From Suilimivivens sp964458255 (GTDB lineage Bacteria > Bacillota > Clostridia > Lachnospirales > Lachnospiraceae): 20,956 nt of DNA. Under the pieces are notes generated by a model. That model had not been told where the DNA came from. It did no database searches and saw nothing but the letters and a program-made list of their open reading frames with translations. Positions within the stretch are counted from its first letter, which is position 1, and each line of letters begins with the position of its first letter. This document shows positions 8,107 through 15,352 of this stretch, piece by piece. The stretch covers positions 1 through 20,956 of the forward strand of contig CAYWHY010000032.1 in the NCBI GenBank assembly GCA_964458255.1. Reading direction: 5' to 3'. Made by a program: the position numbers and the translations under genes.

Positions 8107-9849
8107 TTAGAATTGTGCCTGATACAACTGTTTGTAGAATCCCTGCCTGCTCATCAGTTCTTTATGCGTGCCTTCTTCCACTACCGTGCCATCCTTTACC
8201 ACCAGTATTTTATCTGCATTTTTTATGGTGGAAAGTCTGTGCGCAATTACAAAACAAGTCTTGTCTTTCATCAGTTTTTTCATAGCTGCCTGAATTTTTT
8301 GTTCTGTTCTTGTATCTACGTTGGAAGTAGCTTCGTCCAAAATCAACATGTGCGACTTAGAAAGCATGGCTCTTGCAATGGTAAGCAGCTGCTTCTGTCC
8401 TTTTGAAATATGCACGCCGTTATCACTAAGCACCGTATCATATCCCTGTTTAAGGCTCATAATATAGGAATGGATTCCTGCCGCTTTTGTTGCCTCTTCC
8501 ACTTCCTCACGGCTAAGGTCTTCACGCCCATAAGTCAAGTTTTCCCAAATCGTGCCATGAAATAACCATGTGTCTTGCAACACCATGGAAAATGCATTCC
8601 GAAGACTGTCTCTTTTCACCTCATAAATACTCTGTCCATCCAGCGAAATCAAGCCACTGTCCGCATCATAAAAACGCATGAGAAGGTTGATTACCGTAGT
8701 TTTTCCGGCACCCGTAGGTCCCACGATGGCAATCTGCTGTCCCGCTTTTGCCTCTAACTGAAAATCATGCAATACTTTTTGACCTTCCTGATAACTGAAG
8801 TCCACATCCTTCATTATAACATTTCCGTACACTTCTTCCAAAATACGGGCACCTTCCGCATCCGGCTTTTCCGGCAATTCATCTATCAGGCTAAAAACTC
8901 TCTCTGCTGCCGCAAAAGCAGACTGCAGCTCACCGATAATATTGGCTGTTTCATTAATAGGCCCCGAAAATTTGCGGGAATACTGCACAAATGCTGAAAT
9001 ATCTCCCAATCCGATTCTGCCCTGCAGATAGAAAACGGCCCCAAGTACACTGATAAATGCCAAAGACAGGTTGTTCATAAAATTAACGGAGGGGCCTGTC
9101 AAAGTAGCATAATATTCTGCCTTGGTATTAGCCTCAATCGCCTCCTCATTTTTCTCATCAAAAACAGCTATAACCTCATCTTCTCTCCCGTATGCCTTAG
9201 TAGTTTTCTGACCGTTTAACATCTCTTCCACAAAACCGTTTAAAGCACCAAGTTTTCCGGAACGTACTCTGAATAACGGTCTTGAACGTTTTGTAACAAA
9301 TCGTGTGATTCCGACAGACATGGGAATGGTAATCGCAAAAACCAGCACCATGGAAGGTGCAATTGTAAGCATCATTACAAGAGAAAACAACACCGTAATC
9401 ACACTTTGCATTAATTGCAACAAATCCCCTGCCAGGGACTGGTTTACCGTGTCGATGTCATAAGAAACCACACTGATAATATCACCGGTCTGATATCTGT
9501 CAAAAAAGGATACCGGAAGTCTTGCCAGGTTCTCAAAAACATCCCTTCTCATTTCATAAATTACTCTTTTTGTCAGGCGAATCGTAAGCAATGAAAGCAA
9601 ATAGGAAAACAGGGCAGATACCAAATACAGCACAACCATTAGTCCCACGTAGAAAAAGACTTTTTCAAAATTCACACCGCCTTTTTTGCTTCCGATAGCG
9701 TCAATGGCTTTTCCCGACAGTTTCGGCCCTACTAATGATAATCCGTTGGAAACTACCATAAAAAACAAACCTGCAAGAAGTAATCCCCGATGCTTTCCCA
9801 AATACCCCCACAACCTTAGGAGCAAATATTTTTTCGGCTTCTGTTTCAT
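8107..9849 (-). CDS. ABC exporter half-transporter, subunit with catalytic Walker B Glu
   Basis: A 580-residue type IV ABC half-transporter: an N-terminal six-helix membrane domain (about 20-310), then an ATPase domain. Walker A GPTGAGKT is at 377-384, Q-loop in MVLQDTWLFHGTI, signature at 481-485, Walker B MLILDEATS (501-509) with catalytic Glu506, and switch His537 in VIAHRLST. The signature reads ISKGQ rather than LSGGQ. Together with the partner subunit this is the pattern of heterodimeric multidrug/peptide-type exporters such as TM287/288, LmrCD and BmrCD. The ATG overlaps the stop of the partner gene as ATGA, with GGAGG 7 nt upstream, indicating translational coupling. The exported substrate cannot be predicted; drugs, lipids and peptides are all possible. 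Confidence 0.93.
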   Translation of the reverse strand: MKQKPKKYLLLRLWGYLGKHRGLLLAGLFFMVVSNGLSLVGPKLSGKAIDAIGSKKGGVNFEKVFFYVGLMVVLYLVSALFSYLLSLLTIRLTKRVIYEMRRDVFENLARLPVSFFDRYQTGDIISVVSYDIDTVNQSLAGDLLQLMQSVITVLFSLVMMLTIAPSMVLVFAITIPMSVGITRFVTKRSRPLFRVRSGKLGALNGFVEEMLNGQKTTKAYGREDEVIAVFDEKNEEAIEANTKAEYYATLTGPSVNFMNNLSLAFISVLGAVFYLQGRIGLGDISAFVQYSRKFSGPINETANIIGELQSAFAAAERVFSLIDELPEKPDAEGARILEEVYGNVIMKDVDFSYQEGQKVLHDFQLEAKAGQQIAIVGPTGAGKTTVINLLMRFYDADSGLISLDGQSIYEVKRDSLRNAFSMVLQDTWLFHGTIWENLTYGREDLSREEVEEATKAAGIHSYIMSLKQGYDTVLSDNGVHISKGQKQLLTIARAMLSKSHMLILDEATSNVDTRTEQKIQAAMKKLMKDKTCFVIAHRLSTIKNADKILVVKDGTVVEEGTHKELMSRQGFYKQLYQAQF

Positions 9850-11564
9850 TCTTCTGCCTCCTTTCCTGTCTGAAGCTCATAAATCCGGCGATAAAGCTCA
9901 CAGTCTGAAAGGAGTTCATTATGAGTGCCGTATCCCATACAATTTCCTTCCTCCAGTACCAGAATATGGTCTGCACTCATTAAAGAACTGATGCGCTGAG
10001 CGACTATGATAATCGTAGTATCCGCAAACTGCTCTTTTAACACCTTCCTGAGTTTTGCGTCTGTCTGATAATCAAGTGCCGAGGAGGCATCATCCAAAAT
10101 CAATATATCCGGCTTAGCCGCAAGTGCTCTTGCAATCATAATTCTCTGTTTCTGCCCGCCGCTTAAATTATTTCCGCGGATTGATACTTCTGCATCCAGT
10201 TCTCCCTGTTTATTACGGACAAATTCCTCCGCCTGTGCATAAGTGATTGCCTCGGAAATCTGTTCTCTGCCGAGTTTTCTGAAATAATCAATATTTTCTT
10301 CAATGGACTCTGCCATAAGATAATCATTTTGAAAAACCACTCCGAAATTACTTCTCAGTTCTTTGAACGGAATCGTCTTTATATCACTTCCGTTAATCAT
10401 TATTTTCCCCTCATTTATATCATAAAAACGAAGGAGCAGTTGGATAATGGTACTCTTACCACTTCCGGTAGGTCCGATAATTCCTAATGTTTCTCCCTTT
10501 TTTAGTGCAAAACTGATGTCTGTAAGATTGTTCTTCTTTTGAAAATAGGAAAAAGTCACATTTTGAAATTCTACATGATTCTCACTTTCAAAATCCTGCT
10601 CTTTGGTATATACTGTCATATCCTCCGGTGTATCCAAAACTTCTGCAATTCTTCTTGCGGAAGCCAACCCTTTTGAGCACATAATAAAGATTTTGGTAAT
10701 ACCAAGCATAGCATTTAAAATAATGGTAAAATAGCTTAGGAAAGCTATAATTGCTCCCGGTCCCGTTTCCCCATTCTGAACAAGGCAGGCACCTGTTAAA
10801 ATCACTCCCGCAAAGCCTAAATTTAAAACAAGTGTAGTAGCCGGATTACTGGCTGCTGAAATACTTCCTGCCTTTTGCTCCGTCTCGGCTAATCCTGCAT
10901 TTACCTTATCAAATCTCTTTTTCTCATATCCTGTTCTTGACAAAGCACGTATCACGCGGACACCTGTTATATTTTCCCGAAGCACACGAACCATATCATC
11001 AAGCACACTCTGCTGTTTATCATAAACGGGCACACTTTTGGTAGTTACAAGCACTACAATTAAAATAATAACAGGAAGAGCCGCTACCAGAACAAGGGAA
11101 AGCTTCGGTTCAATCGTCATGGTTATCATAATGCCGCCCAAAAGCAAAATAGGACCTCTCACACCCAATCTCTGCACTCTTGCCAACATCCGGTTTACAT
11201 TATAGGTATCTGATGTCAGACGGGACACCACTGAGGGAATGGTAAAATCATCCATCTGTGCAAAACTTAAATAACTTGTCTTGACAAACAAGTCATGACG
11301 AAGTTTCTTTGTCATTCCACCTGCGGAAACCTCTGCCATACGATTGGCCGTCACGTTGGTCGTCACAGAACAAATTGCACAGAGCACCATTACGCCTCCC
11401 CAGAAAAAAATCAGTTTCATTTCTCCCAAAGGCACAATGTCATCAATAATCTTTGCAAGCAAAGATGGAATCAGCAAATCCATCATTGCCGCCACAAATT
11501 TAAGCAACAATGTTAAAGACATATATAGGCGATATGGCTTTGCATAGCTAATTATCTTCCGCAT
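9846..11564 (-). CDS. ABC exporter half-transporter, subunit with degenerate ATP site
   Basis: A 572-residue ABC half-transporter with an N-terminal membrane domain (about 15-300) and a C-terminal ATPase domain. Walker A GPTGSGKS is at 364-371, signature LSGGQ is intact at 467-471, and Walker B ILILD (487-491) is followed by Asp492 where the catalytic Glu normally stands. The switch His is replaced by Gln523 (IIVAQRISS). These two losses mark the non-catalytic subunit of a heterodimeric exporter. Start: the frame is open back to 11648, but AAGGAG lies 8 nt before the ATG at 11564 and MRKIISYAKPYRL is a typical exporter N-terminus, so I start there. The extension would also translate through the groEL terminator. 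The following partner gene overlaps by ATGA. Confidence 0.93.
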   Translation of the reverse strand: MRKIISYAKPYRLYMSLTLLLKFVAAMMDLLIPSLLAKIIDDIVPLGEMKLIFFWGGVMVLCAICSVTTNVTANRMAEVSAGGMTKKLRHDLFVKTSYLSFAQMDDFTIPSVVSRLTSDTYNVNRMLARVQRLGVRGPILLLGGIMITMTIEPKLSLVLVAALPVIILIVVLVTTKSVPVYDKQQSVLDDMVRVLRENITGVRVIRALSRTGYEKKRFDKVNAGLAETEQKAGSISAASNPATTLVLNLGFAGVILTGACLVQNGETGPGAIIAFLSYFTIILNAMLGITKIFIMCSKGLASARRIAEVLDTPEDMTVYTKEQDFESENHVEFQNVTFSYFQKKNNLTDISFALKKGETLGIIGPTGSGKSTIIQLLLRFYDINEGKIMINGSDIKTIPFKELRSNFGVVFQNDYLMAESIEENIDYFRKLGREQISEAITYAQAEEFVRNKQGELDAEVSIRGNNLSGGQKQRIMIARALAAKPDILILDDASSALDYQTDAKLRKVLKEQFADTTIIIVAQRISSLMSADHILVLEEGNCMGYGTHNELLSDCELYRRIYELQTGKEAEE

Positions 11565-11586
11565 GAATAATTTCTCCTTGGTTGTT

Positions 11587-11628
11587 ATAAAAAAACAGGT
11601 ATGCCACATATTATAGCATACCTGTTTT
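11587..11628 (-). terminator. Rho-independent terminator of groESL
   Basis: A perfect 13-bp inverted repeat, AAAACAGGTATGC (11592-11604) and GCATACCTGTTTT (11616-11628), has an 11-nt loop. Read on the minus strand it is followed by a run of seven U (11595 down to 11589). It lies 45 bp after the groEL stop. Confidence 0.88.
11610..11618 (-). promoter_or_regulatory. Candidate extended -10 promoter of the ABC exporter, inside the groEL terminator
   Basis: The minus strand reads TGC-TATAAT: TGn plus a perfect -10 box, the extended -10 form that can work with a poor -35. The best upstream hexamer is TTTACA at 19-bp spacing. The box occupies the loop and the top of the stem of the groESL terminator, and the predicted start falls in the terminator's 3' arm, about 45 nt before the start codon at 11564. 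Promoter activity is inferred from sequence only. Confidence 0.5.
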
Positions 11629-11673
11629 GGGTTGTGTAAAAAACTCAAACTATTCCGATTTTCTTCCGATGGG

Positions 11674-13296
11674 TTACATCATTCCGCCCATGCCGCCACC
11701 TGCTGGCATTGCGGGAGCATCTTCTTTCATGTTTGCAACAACAGATTCTGTTGTAAGGAGTGTAGATGCAACACTTGTTGCGTTCTGGAGAGCGCTTCTT
11801 GTAACCTTTGCAGGATCAAGAATACCTGCGCTTACCATATCTACATATTCTTCCTTAAGAGCATCAAAACCTACACCAACTTCGGATTCTCTTACCTTAT
11901 TGATGATTACGCTGCCTTCCAAACCTGCGTTGGCAGAAATGTGATAAAGAGGAGCTTCCAATGCTTTCAAAACAATCTGTGCACCTGTCTTTTCATCACC
12001 CTCTAAGCTGTCAGCAAGCTTGCATACTTCCTTGGAAGCGTGGATATAAGCGGAACCACCACCGCAGATGATACCTTCTTCCACTGCTGCCCGGGTAGCT
12101 GCAAGAGCATCTTCCAAACGTAATTTTGCTTCCTTCATTTCTGTTTCAGTAGCTGCACCTACACGGATAACAGCAACACCGCCTGCCAGTTTAGCAAATC
12201 TTTCCTGTAATTTTTCTCTGTCAAAATCAGATGTTGTTTCTTCAATCTGTCCCTTAATCTGATTGATTCTTGCGTTGATAGCATTCTTGTCGCCTTCTCC
12301 GTCAACGATAACAGTGTTTTCCTTCTGAATTTTAACGGATTTGGCACGACCAAGTTGATCCATTGTAGTTTCTTTTAAGTCAAGACCAAGCTCTTCGCTG
12401 ATTACCTGACCACCTGTAAGGATTGCGATATCCTCAAGCATTGCTTTTCTTCTGTCACCATAGCCGGGAGCCTTAACTGCTACTACGTTGAATGTACCAC
12501 GAAGCTTATTTACGATTAATGTGGTAAGGGCCTCTCCTTCTACGTCTTCTGCAATAATCAGAAGCTTCGCACCGGACTGGACAATCTGCTCTAACAGAGG
12601 CAGGATTTCCTGAATGCCGGAAATCTTCTTATCTGTAATTAAGATGTAGGGATTGTCAAGAACCGCTTCCATCTTATCCATGTCGGTAGCCATGTATGCG
12701 GAAATGTATCCTCTGTCAAACTGCATACCTTCTACCAAATCAAGTTCTGTCTGCATAGTCTTGCTTTCTTCGATAGTGATAACACCGTCTCCGGAAACCT
12801 TTTCCATTGCATCTGCAACCAGCTTACCTACTTCCTCATCGCCTGCAGAGATAGCTGCCACTCTTGCAATATGCTCCTTGCCGTTTACCTTGGAGCTCAT
12901 CTTAGCAATAGCCTCCACTGCACAATCAGTTGCTTTCTTCATACCCTTTCTTAAGATAATAGGGTTAGCACCTGCTGCCAGGTTCTTCATACCTGCATTG
13001 ACCATAGCCTGTGCCAATACGGTAGCTGTTGTAGTACCGTCACCTGCTACGTCGTTTGTCTTTGTAGCAACTTCTTTTACAAGCTGTGCTCCCATATTTT
13101 CAAAAGCATCTTCCAATTCAATTTCTTTTGCGATGGTAACACCGTCGTTTGTAATTAAGGGAGCTCCAAAGGATTTGTCAAGAACAACGTTTCTTCCTTT
13201 AGGTCCTAATGTTACTCTTACTGTATCTGCCAACTGATTTACGCCTGCCTCAAGGGCTGCACGTGCTTCTGCGCCGTATTTAAGTTCTTTTGCCAT
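11674..13296 (-). CDS. groEL: Chaperonin GroEL (60 kDa)
   Basis: A 540-residue group I chaperonin, the large subunit of the GroEL-GroES folding machine. The family signatures are plain: LGPKGRNVVLDKSFG (residues about 31-45), the ATP-site segment AGDGTTTATVLA, AAVEEGIICGGG near 405-416, and the Gly-Met-rich tail GGGMGGMM. No gaps or substitutions in the ATPase core were noticed. The ATG has AAGGAG 9 nt upstream. It follows groES by 39 bp with no promoter between, so it is the second gene of the CIRCE-controlled operon, and it ends before a strong hairpin terminator. Confidence 0.98.
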   Translation of the reverse strand: MAKELKYGAEARAALEAGVNQLADTVRVTLGPKGRNVVLDKSFGAPLITNDGVTIAKEIELEDAFENMGAQLVKEVATKTNDVAGDGTTTATVLAQAMVNAGMKNLAAGANPIILRKGMKKATDCAVEAIAKMSSKVNGKEHIARVAAISAGDEEVGKLVADAMEKVSGDGVITIEESKTMQTELDLVEGMQFDRGYISAYMATDMDKMEAVLDNPYILITDKKISGIQEILPLLEQIVQSGAKLLIIAEDVEGEALTTLIVNKLRGTFNVVAVKAPGYGDRRKAMLEDIAILTGGQVISEELGLDLKETTMDQLGRAKSVKIQKENTVIVDGEGDKNAINARINQIKGQIEETTSDFDREKLQERFAKLAGGVAVIRVGAATETEMKEAKLRLEDALAATRAAVEEGIICGGGSAYIHASKEVCKLADSLEGDEKTGAQIVLKALEAPLYHISANAGLEGSVIINKVRESEVGVGFDALKEEYVDMVSAGILDPAKVTRSALQNATSVASTLLTTESVVANMKEDAPAMPAGGGMGGMM

Positions 13297-13335
13297 TTTT
13301 CTAATCTCCTTACTTTTTATTTTTCAATACCATTT

Positions 13336-13620
13336 TTACTGAATCACTGCAAGAATATCATTCTGCTTAACAATAATGTACTCTTCTTCTTCGATTTTAA
13401 CATCTGTTCCGGCATACTTGGAATAAATAACCTGGTCGCCAACCTTAACTTCCATTTTAACTTCCTTGCCGTCTGACATTCCGCCGGGGCCTACTGCAAC
13501 TACTTCAGCCTGCTGGGGTTTTTCCTTATTCTGTCCGGGTAAAACAATACCGGATTTAGTGGTTTCTTCTGCAACTAACTGCTTTAATACAACTCTGTCT
13601 CCTAAAGGTACTAATTTCAT
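13336..13620 (-). CDS. groES: Co-chaperonin GroES (10 kDa)
   Basis: A 94-residue GroES, the seven-membered lid of the GroEL chamber. It starts MKLVPLGDRVVLK, has the mobile loop TTKSGIVLP that contacts GroEL, the AVGPGG turn, and ends IVKQNDILAVIQ. The frame stays open upstream to 13725, but the ATG at 13620 has GGAGG (13629-13633) at correct spacing and gives the normal family length; the longer version would translate through the CIRCE operator. First gene of groES-groEL, repressed by HrcA in the usual scheme; hrcA itself is not in the window. Confidence 0.98.
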   Translation of the reverse strand: MKLVPLGDRVVLKQLVAEETTKSGIVLPGQNKEKPQQAEVVAVGPGGMSDGKEVKMEVKVGDQVIYSKYAGTDVKIEEEEYIIVKQNDILAVIQ

Positions 13621-13667
13621 AGATACTGCCTCCTTTATAATAGTTAAAATATTTACCTTTTCTTTTG

Positions 13668-13694
13668 TTAGCACTCTTTTGCCATGAGTGCTAA
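13668..13694. promoter_or_regulatory. CIRCE operator (HrcA binding site)
   Basis: TTAGCACTC (13668-13676), nine bases, then GAGTGCTAA (13686-13694): a perfect match to the CIRCE consensus. It lies in the leader between the groES promoter and the groES ribosome site, the usual position for heat-shock repression by HrcA. Confidence 0.97.
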
Positions 13695-13706
13695 TCGTTA
13701 AAACAT

Positions 13707-13735
13707 ATATTAGTTTTATATGCATACCTTTGCAA
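13707..13735 (-). promoter_or_regulatory. Probable sigma-A promoter of groESL
   Basis: The minus strand reads TTGCAA, 17 bp, TAATAT, a 4/6 match at each box. The predicted start near 13700 lies just before CIRCE. Upstream, on the minus strand, is a long A-rich purine tract (13757-13815) that could act as an UP element. The exact boxes are less certain than the presence of a promoter here. Confidence 0.55.
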
Positions 13736-14194
13736 ACGGTATTACAGTCCGTTTTTGATACTTTTTCTTTTGTTTTCTCTTTTTTTCTTTATTTTTCTTT
13801 CATTATCTTATTTTTACCATATTCTGACGATTTAATAAATAGTTTATTTTTTCTTTATTCTTTTTCCGTCAATCCGGGCAGATAATAAAAGAACGCAGAC
13901 AATATTTAGGTATTACTCAGGAATATATTGTTCCAGCTGATTGCTCATGCTGACACGCTCTTTCAGCCGCATGGCCGCTGTCCACTCTCCAACGCCTTCA
14001 TAGTGAACTTCCCGCCATCTGCTCCTTTTTAACATTGAATCTTTGGCGAAAAGGCAGAATTCCGATGTTCCTAAATAGACCTTTAAGAACAATGAATACA
14101 CACATGTTTAGACTCATCATGTGTTAGATTTTGTTAACGTCTTCACTATATCACGCACTAACTATATATACAACAAATAAAATTACTTTTACTA
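13736..14194. other. Intergenic stretch between groES and the HD-GYP gene, no clear gene
   Basis: About 460 bp separate the divergent promoters. From 13757 to 13815 the plus strand is almost pure T with C. A small inverted repeat AAACGG/CCGTTT (13734-13754) touches the groES -35 region, and a 7-bp one, ACACATG/CATGTGT, is at 14100-14124. The base composition becomes more balanced from about 13910 to 14080, unlike the flanks. That part has an open frame on the minus strand (13913-14101, GTG start, no ribosome site, 62 codons) with no family I recognise. I find no gene I would call. Confidence 0.6.
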
Positions 14195-14223
14195 TTGGAC
14201 TTCATCGAGAAAAATATTATAAT
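14195..14223 (+). promoter_or_regulatory. Sigma-A promoter of the HD-GYP gene
   Basis: TTGGAC (14195-14200), 17 bp, TATAAT (14218-14223): a 4/6 match at -35 (5/6 if only the first four bases are weighed loosely), perfect -10 and ideal spacing. Start of transcription is expected near 14230. That leaves too little leader for a start codon at 14234 or 14237 and supports ATG 14258. Confidence 0.8.
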
Positions 14224-14257
14224 AAAAAGGTAATTGATGTCAGAAACGGAGATACTC

Positions 14258-15352
14258 ATGATTCATAAAATATTTATCAGAACAAGACAAGTAAAATCGG
14301 GTGCTGTTATTGATCAGTCCATCATTGACAAAACCGGACGCATATTGATTGCACGCGGAACTGTTCTTGATGATTATCTGATTGACGCTCTTTTAAAGCT
14401 GGGCATTACCGGTATCTATATTCGCGAAGGTGAAGAAGACCCTGAAAAGGAGACTTCCATCTCCCCTGCAACATTACAAACGATAGAAAAGCTAAAGGTT
14501 CCGGAGCGGGCTAAGGTTACACTTTCCGAAAGTGTCAAAGCAAGAGTTTCGGAAGGGATTCAATATTTATACAGTAACACTTCCTCTGATTCTTTTGCAG
14601 ATACCGCAAATAATATCGCCGGTGATTTAATGAAAGCCATCACTGATAATGACGATATTGCCATCGACATCAACACCTTGAAAGTCAGTGACGAATATAC
14701 CTTCAAGCACAGTGTGGATGTTGCTACCATCGCCATGGTTATTGCCAAAAAACATGGTATGAATGAAAAAGAAGTATACGAAATCGGAGTATCCGGTCTT
14801 TTACACGACCTTGGCAAGTCTCAAATTCCCAATGAAATTTTAAACAAAGCAGGCAGACTTACGGAAGAAGAATTTGCCGTCATGAAACAGCATCCCCTGC
14901 TTGGATACAAAATTTTAATTACCAAAAAAGAAGTTCCACCGGCTGTTACATTAGGTGTTTTACAGCATCATGAAAAAATCAACGGACAAGGTTACCCACT
15001 TGGGCTTAAGTCCGAGCATATATGCTCCTATGCCAGAATCCTTTCTGTTGCAGACATCTATGACGCACTGGTAACCGAGCGTCCCTATAAAAAAGCCTTT
15101 TCCCAACGTGACGCCATTGAAATCATAATGTCTATGACGCCGGAGTTGGACATCCGCGTTATTGAAAGTTTTCTGGGAAGTGTAATTCTTTATCCTATTG
15201 ACTCAGACGTTACCCTCAGCAACGGTGAAAAAGCCAGAGTCGTCGAGAACAACCCGGACTATATTCTCCGTCCTAAGGTAGTCGGTTTAAAAACCGGAAA
15301 AATCTATGACCTCGGAAGAGATGTTTCATGTGCCAATATCATTATTCAATAG
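14258..15352 (+). CDS. HD-GYP domain phosphodiesterase (probable c-di-GMP hydrolase)
   Basis: A 364-residue protein whose C-terminal half is an HD-GYP domain, a metal-dependent phosphodiesterase family that degrades the second messenger cyclic di-GMP. Visible motifs: His151 and Asp154 in FKHSVDVA, the HD pair LLHDLGK (His183, Asp184), His212 in KQHPLLGY, HHEKINGQGYP (237-247, containing the GYP triplet) and ADIYDA (265-270). All look intact, so catalysis is expected. The N-terminal ~140 residues resemble the small domain often found ahead of HD-GYP (IRTRQVKSGAVI, GRILIARGT). There is no receiver, PAS or membrane segment, so no input signal can be named. ATG 14258 has GGAG 6 nt upstream; in-frame TTG 14234 and ATG 14237 sit too close to the predicted transcription start. 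The gene ends directly against the convergent GH25 gene. Confidence 0.92.
   Translation: MIHKIFIRTRQVKSGAVIDQSIIDKTGRILIARGTVLDDYLIDALLKLGITGIYIREGEEDPEKETSISPATLQTIEKLKVPERAKVTLSESVKARVSEGIQYLYSNTSSDSFADTANNIAGDLMKAITDNDDIAIDINTLKVSDEYTFKHSVDVATIAMVIAKKHGMNEKEVYEIGVSGLLHDLGKSQIPNEILNKAGRLTEEEFAVMKQHPLLGYKILITKKEVPPAVTLGVLQHHEKINGQGYPLGLKSEHICSYARILSVADIYDALVTERPYKKAFSQRDAIEIIMSMTPELDIRVIESFLGSVILYPIDSDVTLSNGEKARVVENNPDYILRPKVVGLKTGKIYDLGRDVSCANIIIQ

Noticed and set aside
9701..9976. Open frame across the ABC gene junction in a different minus-strand frame
   Set aside because: It overlaps both real genes, which are coupled by ATGA and fully account for the stretch.
12653..13237. Long open frame on the plus strand opposite groEL (194 codons)
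   Set aside because: It is antisense to a highly conserved gene, has Ser/Ala/Thr-rich composition typical of a codon shadow, and has no ribosome site.
13688..13885. Phe-rich 65-codon open frame on the plus strand beside CIRCE
   Set aside because: It starts within the CIRCE operator, is a translation of the T-rich tract and has no ribosome site.
14100..14124. ACACATG/CATGTGT inverted repeat as a terminator or operator
   Set aside because: The stem is only 7 bp with an 11-nt loop and lacks a clean T run; it may be chance in AT-rich DNA.
14101..14257. Cyclic-di-GMP riboswitch upstream of the HD-GYP gene
   Set aside because: The predicted transcription start near 14230 leaves a leader of under 30 nt, and no riboswitch core sequence is seen.
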